64,000 nt of DNA from NCBI GenBank assembly GCA_014843695.1, contig CM026401.1, positions 51,887,450-51,951,449 on the forward strand. Reading direction: 5' to 3'. The position numbers and the translations under genes are program-made. Below the pieces are notes generated by a model. The model had not been told where the DNA came from, ran no database searches, and was given only the letters and a program-made list of their open reading frames with translations. Shown piece by piece: positions 33,806-45,100 of the stretch (its first letter is position 1; each line of letters opens with the position of its first letter). Origin of the DNA: Archivesica marissinica (Eukaryota; Mollusca; Bivalvia; Venerida; Vesicomyidae).

Positions 33806-35376
33806 TACTGAGCCAAAAAAGAAAGTATCCACTCTATGTCTCTATCAATATATAGAAAAGGAGTACACATCCGAATTTCTAATTTTCATTGAAATAAAGA
33901 AGAAACCTTTTTTGATATCCTGTAAAATTTTGAAGCAGTTGCTATACGCATTTCATCGAAAAAACTTGATCGATATTACATAGGGGTCGATTTCCGAAAT
34001 AACAACCGTTTCGATAAATCTGCATTAGCTATCGGGAAAGTTAAAAATTCCATTTAATGGGATTTTTCTCCAGTGAAAGTGTGATGTTGGTTGCAGTGAA
34101 AGAGCTAATATCTCATATGTCCGCCGTATTGCCCAATGCACGTCAATATCCGCCGTCGCATGCTGTCGACGTAACGTTGTATGTAATGTGCCGGTAGGTT
34201 GTTCCGTTCAGCCTGCAATGCTGCTGAAAGGTCATGTACCGTGTTGATTACATAATGTGTTCTAACACGACGTCCTAACTCGTCCCAAATATGCTCGATG
34301 GGATTTAAGTCGGGACTAATTGCCGGCCAGTCTAAAACGTTCACGTTATTATTCGCCAAGAAGCGTCGAGTAAGTGCTGCTGTATGGGGCCGGGCATTGT
34401 CATGCATAAGTGTGACGTTATGTCCATTACGCTGAATAAACGGAAGCACTTCTGCTTGAACATTATTGACGTAGGCCTGGGCATTAATGTTTCCGTGAAT
34501 AACGATTAGACGAGTCTTTTGATCATTCATTATTCCGCCCCAGACTAAAACTGAACCTCCCCCAAAACGGTCTCTTTCAATGACGCACGCATCAGCGTAA
34601 CGCTCTCCCCGACGGCGATAAACTCGTTCACGTCCGTCGGCATGGCTCAAATTAAATCGCGATTCATCCGAAAATAACACTGATCTCCATTCAGCACGTC
34701 GGAAACGCCGGTGACGTCGGCACCAATCACGTCTCGCAGCCCTATGACGCCTTGTTAAAATTTGGCCAAAGTAGGGTCTGTACGTACGAATCGGGTCATT
34801 ATTTTGCCGAAGTCGGTTCCGAACTGTCTGTGCACTGATTCCGTGCCGTCGTGCTGTTGCTGATGCTGACAGATGACTGTTACGTAAATGTTGAATCGTA
34901 ATGTACCGATCATCCGCCGCAGTCGTTACACGTGGCCGACCTCCTCGGGGACGGTCACGAACATTTCCCATGGTCTGATAACGTGTACGCAAGCGGTTAA
35001 TTGTTGCCCTTGTGCAGCCGAACAGCCGGGATATATCGGCTACTGATGCGCCAGCATTCAACATCCCGATCGCCTGATTTCGTTGGTCGTTATTTAGTCG
35101 TGGCATTATGCTTCGATTGAATCTGATGTGATCTTTTTGTATTGTTTGTAACTGCTGGTCAATCAGTGCAGTCAGATACCAACATCGGATATCGATCATC
35201 GCTGCACGAGGCGCACGTGCAAAACAAGATAATCGATCCTTGCGGTTTAGCACTTGGCTAAATGTTGATAAGGTTAACAGGTACTCCTAATAAATGCATG
35301 GTTATTTTGGCGATTTGTTCATATTTATGAAATAATTCAAAACATAAAAGTGGATACTTTCTTTTTTGGCTCAGTA
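33806..35376 (-). mobile_element. Intact Tc1-type transposon, 1571 bp, with TA target duplication
   Basis: Perfect inverted ends of 27 bp (33806-33832 and 35350-35376; outer bases TACTGAGCCAAAAAAGAAAG) are flanked by TA at 33804-33805 and 35377-35378. Removing the element and one TA rebuilds the array unit ACCATATAGTTTGATT exactly. It carries one uninterrupted transposase gene. The perfect ends and open frame suggest a young, perhaps still active copy. Confidence 0.95.
34105..35106 (-). CDS. Tc1-type DD34E transposase
   Basis: Cut-and-paste transposase, 333 residues, the usual size for Tc1 proteins. N-terminal paired-type helix-turn-helix DNA-binding region (about residues 1-110: MPRLNNDQRNQAIGMLNAG, then ISRLFGCTRATINRLRTRY, and a second helix pair near SATARRHGISAQTVRNRL). 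A basic GGRPR segment lies between them. Catalytic residues: D in LFSDESRF, D in LMHDNARPH, and E in DLNPIEHIWDELGRR, with exactly 34 residues between the second D and the E. The frame is open 49 codons further upstream, but the ATG at 35106 gives the standard N terminus. No internal stop or frameshift is seen. Confidence 0.95.
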   Translation of the reverse strand: MPRLNNDQRNQAIGMLNAGASVADISRLFGCTRATINRLRTRYQTMGNVRDRPRGGRPRVTTAADDRYITIQHLRNSHLSASATARRHGISAQTVRNRLRQNNDPIRTYRPYFGQILTRRHRAARRDWCRRHRRFRRAEWRSVLFSDESRFNLSHADGRERVYRRRGERYADACVIERDRFGGGSVLVWGGIMNDQKTRLIVIHGNINAQAYVNNVQAEVLPFIQRNGHNVTLMHDNARPHTAALTRRFLANNNVNVLDWPAISPDLNPIEHIWDELGRRVRTHYVINTVHDLSAALQAERNNLPAHYIQRYVDSMRRRILTCIGQYGGHMRY

Positions 35377-35378
35377 TA

Positions 35379-35855
35379 GTTTGATTTAAACAACATCATT
35401 GCAATATTTGTTCAACATATTTACAAATACCAAATGTGGGTTGTGCTAACAAGTTGTGTTGCTCCATAACCATATAGTTTGATTTAAACAACATCATTGC
35501 AATATTTGTTCAACATATTTACACATACCACATGTGGGTTGTGTTAACAAGTTGTGTTGCTCCCTTACCATATAGTTTGATTTAAACAACACCACTGCAA
35601 TACTTGTTCAACATATTTACAAATACCAAATGTGGGTTGTGCCATACATGAATGAATAAAACTATGAATGATTCAAAAAGATAATTCTCACTGCAAATAT
35701 CCAAAGTTACACTATCAATAATACTAGCAATAATTTTTTCATCATATTTACAAATAACAAAAGTGGGGTTCGCCATGTGTTCAATATATTTACAAATAAC
35801 AAAAGTGGGTTTCGCCATGTGTCCAAAATATTTACAAATAACAGTTGTTCTTAGA
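35379..35855. repeat. Satellite-like array, right part
   Basis: Continuation of the array split by the transposon. The block 35640-35789 is nearly identical to 32717-32866 (AATGAATAAAACTATGAATG and TCCAAAGTTACACTATCAAT inside both), showing segmental duplication within the array. The array ends about 40 bp from the sacsin-like stop codon. Confidence 0.9.
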
Positions 35856-35897
35856 TTGAAAATTGTAGGGAAAACTTTCACTCGCTCCACTTCCAGT

Positions 35898-36165
35898 CTA
35901 GTCATCGTCTTCGTTTAGCTCCAAACCCCTTTCAAGACGATCCAAACATTGCTGTATATATTTAAATACTTTTGTGCAAAGAGCTACATTGTTTGGGTTA
36001 TTGTCAGGGTGCCATTTTAAAAGCAAACGTCTTACGATTTGTCGTCTTTCATGTTCTGTCTTTCGCCAAGCTTCACACGCAAATATGGTCTTACTTTATT
36101 GTATGCTTCTTTATCGTTGCCTGCCATCAGACGCTTCCTCCTGTCTGGAGTTACCAGAGGCTTTT
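35898..36165 (-). CDS. J-domain-like C terminus of the sacsin-like gene, in two shifted frames
   Basis: After the giant exon's frame hits TAA at 36151-36153, coding-like sequence continues in a second frame (about 36165-36080: KPLVTPDRRKRLMAGNDKEA then YNKVRPYLR) and a third (about 36074-35898: EAWRKTEHERRQIVRRLLLK then WHPDNNPNN, to ELNEDDD and TAG). HPD (36003-36011) with the preceding basic helix is the J-domain signature, and sacsin carries a J domain near its C terminus. One base appears to be missing near 36163-36168 and one near 36071-36080. Assembly indels, true decay of this gene end, or a small intron of about 80 bp (donor GTACGG at about 36168, acceptor AAG before ACCATA at about 36090) are the alternatives. 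Confidence 0.7.
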
Positions 36166-39100
36166 CCGTACAAATTTAAAAAGTTGATATGCTTTTACCA
36201 CAAGTGTACTCTCGGATCCATAGTCAATTTCATACTGTTGCATAAGTGGCAATGTGCTATTTTGTCCTACTTTTCTGATAATGTGAACATATTTATAGAT
36301 TGCCATTTCTTCATCAGACCCATCAACATCATTATCGGTATCGGCAGTATTATTGCTATGATTATCACCGTCGTCGTTTCTAGTGCCTTCTACACTGGAT
36401 TCGTCGTCCAAATCTAGAGCAGGATCATCATCTTCCCATGCAATAAACTTATAGTCGTACTCATAGATAACTCCACAATCATTATCCAGATACTTGTGAT
36501 ATTTTCTTGGAACAAAATCTCCTGGAGTTGGATTGGCCAGGCTATTATCAAGCACAATCTCAGTCTGGTATTCTTCAATTTTTTCTTTACTCAGAAACAG
36601 ACCAATGTTTTGCGGTGAATCCGACATGCCAACTATTTCCATGAGCACCACGAACTGTTCAACTCTTAAACATTTATCTACAATACCATTGAGATAAATT
36701 GTGAGGTGCTTAGTAACGTTCTCACGCCATTTCACATCGGCTGTATCAAAATAAACACAAGCACTATTTGCATTTGTCTCTATATGAATGTCTTTCTTTT
36801 CATTGGTATTTTCAACCAATATTTCATTTCCCAATTTTCCATTTTCAATACACCGCAAAGCCAATTTGGTTTCGATTCCAGAGCAATGCCTGAATGTTAA
36901 GTTGTTCAAATATTTTACTATTTGATCTTCGTCAGTGCTGCTAAAGTGTCTCTTTTCCGATTTCCAAACATGCCTAACCAGACGCAAGAATCCATACACA
37001 AAGTCATTACAATGAATGAACAATCCAAGTTCATGTGCACATCTCCCTTCCTTGCTTTGGATATTTTCAAGGATGACCCGTTCCATGCATATGTCGGTCA
37101 ACAAATGTGGTCGATAGTTTGGGGATAGGTATTGCAAGCTTCCAATGCAATCCTCCATTCTAAGACGATATTCATGAAACTTTTCAAATCCAACAAGATA
37201 CACACAGTTTGTAGACGAACCTGTATTCAGCTTGGTTTGATAGTAGGCATTATTAGGTACGACCAGTGTCGTAGCATCTTCCAATGTGTTATTAGCACTC
37301 AACAGAAACAAGTGGTCACCTCGTATTGTTGTAGCTTCAGTTTCATGGGCAAGATATTTAAATAAGTGACCCATTGCTTTGATTGCATCAGCTTGTTCAT
37401 TTGGAATTAGTTCTGATTCACCGCTTTTGTCCCGTAAAGCTCGGAGTATAGATGCAAATGAATCACATGAGGGCACTGCTACTGCTCCCAAGAGTTGAAA
37501 CATTTTTTTGTATCTTACATACATGTCTGGAACTTGTTTAAAATATGGTGGTATTTCCTCTACTTTCTGGCATGATAACACCACTCTCTGAGCAGCGACA
37601 ATCATCTTTTCTTCCGGATAGTAAACGATTGGTACATTCTGCAATGGGAGAAAATGCTCTTTATTAAACATATTTTCTTGGTAAAATATCTGCAAAGCCT
37701 CATATATATCTGCCATGATACGTGGTAGCATTGTATGACATTCTGTAGTTTGTATGCCAATAGTTTCCTCTAGAGCTCGTCCAATGTGTTCGCAGTGTTG
37801 TACGTACATCCTAAGACTTGGTTTTCGAACTATTTTCAGCTTTTTAATAATTGTCTCAGCCAAACGTGTCGGATCTGCTTGGCGTGGAAGTATGTTAGCT
37901 ACTGTCCATGAAATATTTTGTGAATTTGTCACAACCGCCCCCTCAAAGCATATCAGTTTGTGACAGTTGAATTGTTGCTTGATCGAAGACAAAGTTTTAT
38001 TCACGGTGAGTGGTGTAACAAAACTGATTTTAGCAAGTTCACTGAACGAATCTTGTTTGAAAAATTCTTTGTCCATGTAGATCAGCGCTCTTGTTAATAA
38101 CTTGGACTCCTCTAGAACGTCTTTCGACAATGCGTCTGATTCACCCTTTTCATGAACTGCTCTAGCGAAGCGCTCAAATAGTTGTATTGTCATTCTCACA
38201 ATTAAGCCTATCATTTTGAACATTTTTAAAATGTTGTATGTTCGGAGAACCGGTGGCACAAGTTCAACCTCTGTGCACATTCGCCTGAAAACTAAGTGAT
38301 CCGGATCAAACAGTTTACATACACTAACTCTCGTGTGGTTAACTGTTTCAATGAAACGAGTGTTCCGTAACTTTGAAAGTAGCTCACAGTTCGTATCGTC
38401 TTCTACGTCAATGTGCTGACTTAAAAATTCCAAATGCATATAAAGAGATGCTCTCTGAAATGTTTTCTGTTTCGGTATTACATACTGTGCATACACCTGT
38501 ATTACCGAAAGTTTCCTTATCAACAAGTACTTGAAAAGATGTTCACACTCGGTGTCATACAGAAAGAGTACACTCACTTTCTCAGCTAAATCTTCAAGCC
38601 CTTCCTTTGGCAGATCTCTCGGAACAATGCAAATGTTGTCATACATTTTAAGAGCCAGGCGTTTTCCAAAGTGTGACACAAACAGAGGCATACCTTTCAA
38701 TTTATCCTGGACATTTGACGATGGGGTAACACTTAGATAATCATTGACATACCTAAGTATTGCAAGCGCTTGTTCGTCGGATAATGTTGCAGTTGCCAAT
38801 TTATCGACATTTAAATGTAGACATTCAATTACCGCCAATGGATTTTGAATATTGGGAATTTGCTCAAGTAACAGTTCACAGTAGCTTATACTAGTACCAC
38901 TCGTCGGCTGAATTGTATTGAGACAATCTTTATCAATTTGTAGTAAGTTCAGAGTTTTCAGAGCTGAATATAAAACACGATTGCTGACAAAGCTTTCAAG
39001 CGCAATAATAATTGTGATTTTGCAAGCTGGAACAAGGAAATGATCTTGCGTGGATGATTCAACTGCTGGAATCAGTGGTATGTACTTAATCATTTCTAGT

Positions 39101-42100
39101 TGTTGACGAATAACTGAACACCTGGCATCTGATTGATATGACGGCAGTTGATAGGTGAAGAATTTCCAGAACATCTGAATCCACGAAACTTCGGGGCTTG
39201 TTCTATCCCATGCCATCTGTGCAGTATTGTTGTGTTCAATCTGGCTGGTCTCTTTCACAAGCTCCACAAATTGCCGTAATTTGAACGATTGTAAAGCACC
39301 ATGTGAACTAGTGTTATAGTTTGGAATTGCGATATGAAGAACACGTGAAATACTTCCATGTAAGAATATGTGCAATTTTGTTGGAAACAACTGATAGAAG
39401 CAACCTCTTTCTTCAACAAAAAAGAAACTATTCATTGGGACTGTGCGTACCACGTTGTCTTGTGTCACCATCAATGGTACTTGTTTCAAATTGTCTATGA
39501 AACTATGTACGCTCTGCAAACAATACTTCAAAACAACTGCAGCATTTCTAATAATTTCCAGTGGTGTTTGACCAATGTGGTTTCCTGCTTCAAGCTTGCA
39601 GTTACTGGTGCTAGACAACGTTTGTATGTTTGGCACACAGATGAAATTGATAACATGTTCTGGCTTCAAACATACCATTGCAACATCTGATGCTTCCATC
39701 GAAGACTTTATTTCATCTCTAACAAAAACTATCCGCATACCGATCCTTCGTAAAATGCTGTTGAAATCAGACGCGTCGTTATTGGCCTTGTTGACATCAG
39801 ATTCGGCGTTGATATATGCCGGGAAGTTTGATCCTGGAATATTCAGTGATGTCCATGACAAACTCGTCATTGGTATCGTGTTTGGTTTACCACACGCAAC
39901 AGCGTTTCTGGTAATTTTTTGCATGGGAAGAAAATCAATATTTTTCATGACTAGCTCCTGGTAGATGCCACGCATTAGGTGTTTCCAGTATAAATCAGAT
40001 ACCTTGTCCTTCAATGGAAATAATGTTTGATAATCGGCCAAAGTATCATCAACAATCTTCGACTGTATGCTCTTGCTTGTGAGATGTTGAAAGAGTTTGC
40101 TTTTAGTGTAGTCGAGAAGACACACATAACTCTGTGAAATGACTTGATCTAACAACGTCAAATTCCATACTGTTTTGATGCATGATTCAGTATTCTCCGA
40201 CTTCCAAAGGGTTCTTCTTGTTTCGTGGTCCAAAGCGAAATACCCATGTACATGAACAGGAAGTCCTGTTTCTATCGGTAATGGCAAAAAACAGAATGCT
40301 TTGCCAGTTGATCTTTTATCGAGTAGCAACTTCTCTACAGAGTTGTACGGGTCTTTAACCGCTTTCTGTTTGTCTATGTGCAGAGCCAGACCTCCATGTG
40401 GCAGAAGTCCGAGTTTGCCGTTTAGATATCCACTTCTAACTATATCAGGAACCGAGTCGGAATCGTTGAACCCCAGTGTTTGGACGACTATATAATCCGC
40501 CGTGCATACTGCATGTTTGCGTTGTGTAATTACGGACATCTCATAGAAAGAGGAACGTTGTGGTAGCTTTAAAACATCTTCTCGCTTCCGTTTAAAAACA
40601 TGACACATGTTTTCTTGATACTGAACAAACGTAGCACGACCGCCGTCATCAATATCTGTCATTTTCACATCAACACAAAAATCTTCAGAAATTCCATTTG
40701 CATTGTACGTAGATACTCGAACTTTTCTTAAATGTTTAAGAAATAACATAGCCTCAGTCAGATCGTTGCAAAACACATCCAATAGGTTTGATATATCTAC
40801 CATTTCCATCGCCTCTTTCTTTATGTCTGATATTCTGGCCATATCTTTCGTTCGCAACGGAAATCTGTATACTGTTCCTCTTTCTCCATTTATCAGTATT
40901 TCTTCATGGTAACCGCTCATCATATCGCTGTGCGTTCGTCTTAACAAACTGACGTTTTTAAAGCGTTTACCAGGCTTTCGTCTACTAACATTTGGTAGGT
41001 ATATCGCTAGAGGATCGAAAAAACAAACAGTTTCTCCATTTTCGATATCACCACCTTTTGTATAAAATGAAGGAGCGTCAGTCAAATTGTAGACAGCATT
41101 AAATCCCACACCATATCGACCGGATTTTGATGGATCGTCTGCTTTGTTTCCTCTTCCTAACTTTGTTATCCCTTTCAAGTCATCATTTGAGAAGGCGCTG
41201 TCATTATATACTACTAATGCAGGTCCCTGCAAAGGAGATACTTGCTTGTCTACTATATTGTCTGTCGGGTGAGTGGTGTAATCCTTTAGAAAGTGTATTT
41301 CTGTAGCATGAGCATCATCCGCATTTTGCATTAGTTCCTTGAATATTCCCGAATCGCACGGATATCCTTCAACGAGTGTCCGCAAACGATTGACTAATGG
41401 TTCATCTTGGTAAAAGTCTTCTATATCGTCCGTAGTTTCGTCAAGATTGTGAAATAGTTGTGTCTTTACTCCGAAATATTTGGCTAAGTCTGATGAAAAT
41501 GAACCATGTGCGTAGATCATGGAATCAAGCTTTTCCGTTTCGTCATACCTGGCATAAAGGCACATTGTTGAACATTCTTGCAATATGCCATGCTCATCAG
41601 GGCCATATATAGCACGTATGTCCTTCTCTATAATATTTTCCAGTTCAAAACGTCGTCGACTCGATGCACTATTATTTTGAACACTATTTTGCAGACATGT
41701 TAGTACATTAATCAGTGGAGCGATTTCGGGCTCATTTAAAGGTGTGCCATTCTTTTCGTCTGTAATAAGTTGAAGAATTATGGCAAAACTGTAAGGCTGA
41801 AATATATCAGCGATTCCTAAACACTGATGCAACTTCGTACAAGACTTCATTGGCGAATCATCCAGACTATACAAATGTGGCTTACAGTCACGATAACACT
41901 TCTTTGCAACCTTTGAAGGAAACACGAACGCACGTGCAGTAAATACAATTGCCTTATGCTTAAGTTTATTTGCTAAGCATTCAACAGAAACTTCTAACCC
42001 ACATGCAGTGTCCAAGTGCACATAAATATCCTGCAAAATCCCTGAAATTGTATGCAGCAATCTGGTGTCTGATGTGTCTTCGTATGAAGATGCAATTGTT

Positions 42101-45100
42101 TCTAGTTGTTGAGCAACAAATGCAACTTCAATATCGGACTTTTCTATGCCATTCATACCAATGGACTTTAGTAAGTTCTTCAATGACCTTCTAGGTAGAG
42201 TGCACATCCGATCTTCAAATATGAAAGCTATACAACCAACAATGCGCCCACAGTCACTGTAGTAGACATTGCAAGCGCGGTCGAAATGCGTTTGTGGGGG
42301 TGCTGACTGTACTAATTCAGCACTTTTCGATGATTGACGGTTTTTATGCAATTTACACTTTTTGCCTGCTTTTAAGGTAGACAACATTTCAGCATGCCAC
42401 TCGAAAGGCCAACCAGGCGGTTTTGACATCACTGGTATGAATCTGATCTGTTGAAGATCAGATATGACAGCCTCATGTTTCTCAATATATTCATTAAGAT
42501 AAGACAGTAAGCAACCGGATCGTTTTATTGCATACTCGGAACATTTTTTGTTCAAATCTTCGATCGTTTGTGCTCTGTCTACGACAAGACTATCAGGCAG
42601 GACATCATGCATCAAGCCGATCCTTCTCAATTTATCCTGTAGATATCTTTCCGTAAACTTATTCGCAGGGAAGAAGCCATCAGATAATCCAAACAATGGA
42701 GCTAATCCAGAGTCTGTGTCAATTAATTCGTTCGGCCGCTTAAGATATCCATGAGGTGTTGATGGTATGCATTTATTTGACTTCAGCCACGTATCCACAT
42801 TATTATCCTGTAGTTCCACAGCATATTCCAAAAGCAGGTTTCTCTTTTCCACCATACCTGCATCATCTCCAAATTTCTCTAGATTTGGCAAGAAGTATTT
42901 AAGTAAGAACTGTGTGTCAGAAACCGTTCTTTTGGTTATTAATGTAGTATCTGCATGCCGCAGCAATACATAGACGTCATCTGGAATTTCTACAACAAAT
43001 TCTGTAAGCATCGATAACACATCGAATGCAATTTCTCCAACACTAGATGTTCGAAATGTTCTTTCAATAAAGACGCATCGTGATATGTCAAACCAATGTC
43101 CATCCTTCTCAAAAACGTTGTATGTTTCTGGCTGTACGACACGCTTATAAAAGGAATGTGATAAACAATCCAGCAGTTCAGCGGTTTCATAACGTGGCCA
43201 CAGCTGCTCATATGTGTAACTTTGTAAACAACCAACGGTGTGCAACTTTTCTAGTAAGTACAATAGCGATTGTGATACCGGGTCTGTTAAAAGGCATTCA
43301 TTCCATTCCTTCATCTTCGCGTTTTTATCATCCTCAGTAGACGTTCTCAATTGTCTTCTGTCTGGTGTCACCGTGAATTGACTGTTAACATGAAATGGAA
43401 ATCTGTGCGTTATTGGTAAGGGCAGAAAGAAAAATAAATGGCCCGTTCTATAAAATCCTTCCGAAACTCTATTTAATGGAAAAACCTCCAGCGATTTATT
43501 TTGAGATGATATAGCTCTGGGATCATTTATTGGAATCGCAACAGCACCGAGTGGTAAAGCTCCTTTTTCGACATCTGTCAGCTGAATAGTCTTTTCGTTA
43601 GTACCAGTTGCCCAACTGACTAACCAGTCACATTTGGTTTCCACAATATTATTGTGAATTTGAAATCTTGACTCTGTATGTTTTCGTATTTCGATAGAAA
43701 TTTGATCAAGTACTCGGAGTGGACTTCTCGCTAAGGACTTGCTCTTCTTTCGGCGTGAGGCTTCGATAAGTACAGGTGTATTGTCAATGGTGGCAGGTAT
43801 CAATCTTGTTGTTTTCTTATACATTTCAAAGAGCAGGTTCGCATTCAATGGATTCGTTTCTGATTTTGGAATATGTAGGAGTTTAAACTCAACTACATTT
43901 TGATTGAATAAATACATGTTTGCTGCCATCGTCATTATCTTTTCAAATAAAGTGCTTACCTCTGTGGGAGTGTATACAATATCGCTAATATCACTAGCTC
44001 TATTCCTAAGAGGTAATCGAAACAATGTTCCATTAAAGTATGGTGGCGAACTCTCTGTAATATTACAGTTGAACACACCTTCATATGGCTTAAATTGGTT
44101 TTTAAGTTTTTTCATCATCTGCAGGTTTCTCATTATTCTGAAATTTATTCGCAATCCTGGATTCCTTCCGGGTAATGCTTTTCCCAGGTATGACATATGT
44201 GGGTCAAACATAACTATATTTTCACCTGATACGAAACTGGGAACATCCGTAATGTTGTACACAGAACAAAATCCTAGTCCAAACTTCCCGATTTTATCTG
44301 AGTCGTCTTCTTTTGTCGCTCCACTTAACTTTGTTATGTTTTTGAAATCTGCTTCGGTAAATTTTGCATCATTGTAAGCCCAAATAGCTGGTCCTTGGCA
44401 TTCGGCCATACCCTCACTTAACAACTGCGTTTTGGCATCGTTGTTTTCTCTCTCGTCAAACAATAGACAGAGCTTAGTCGCACCAGCATCATCTGCATTT
44501 TGGAATAACTCTTTTGCTACAGAAAATCCATCGACGTATCCTTCTTTCAATAGATTTCGTAAACGCCTGGTAAGCGGCTCCTCCTGTCCCCATTCCTCGA
44601 ATGCCTCAGTCTCTGACAGCATTTGTTGGCGTAGTGATGGAACACCCAAGCACTCTGCTGTTGCTAAAGGAACGTCAGGATGTACGTAATATATGTCGTC
44701 ATCTAATTGAAAGTCCAAATCTTTCAACCACTGTGTATCACAAAACGTGCATTGTTTTGCTGGTACCAGTTGCAGGCAGTCATTTTCTTGCAGAGTCGGA
44801 AAATACAGTTGCATTTCTCTGCCATCTATGTCGTCAACATAATTCTGTTTGATCTTGTTAAGGATACCAATTGATAAGTCCCGCAAAGCTTTATCCGAAC
44901 TATTTTTGTTCGCACTTTCAGCTTCACATTTGATCCGGTGCAAAGTATCTATATACATATCAAACTCCAGAGACTTTCTACATCCTAAGCGAATGAAAAA
45001 CTCTGCCAGGTGCTGTGTTTCAGTCGGGAGTGCGTGTAAAAATGGCTTCATATCTATGTCCCCATCTAGTATTTCTGCATAGATATGCTGTGGAGCCTGA

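Noticed and set aside
34105..35253. Bacterial IS630 contamination as the source of the transposase
   Set aside because: The element has Tc1-style ends, a TA duplication and sits precisely inside the host satellite array.
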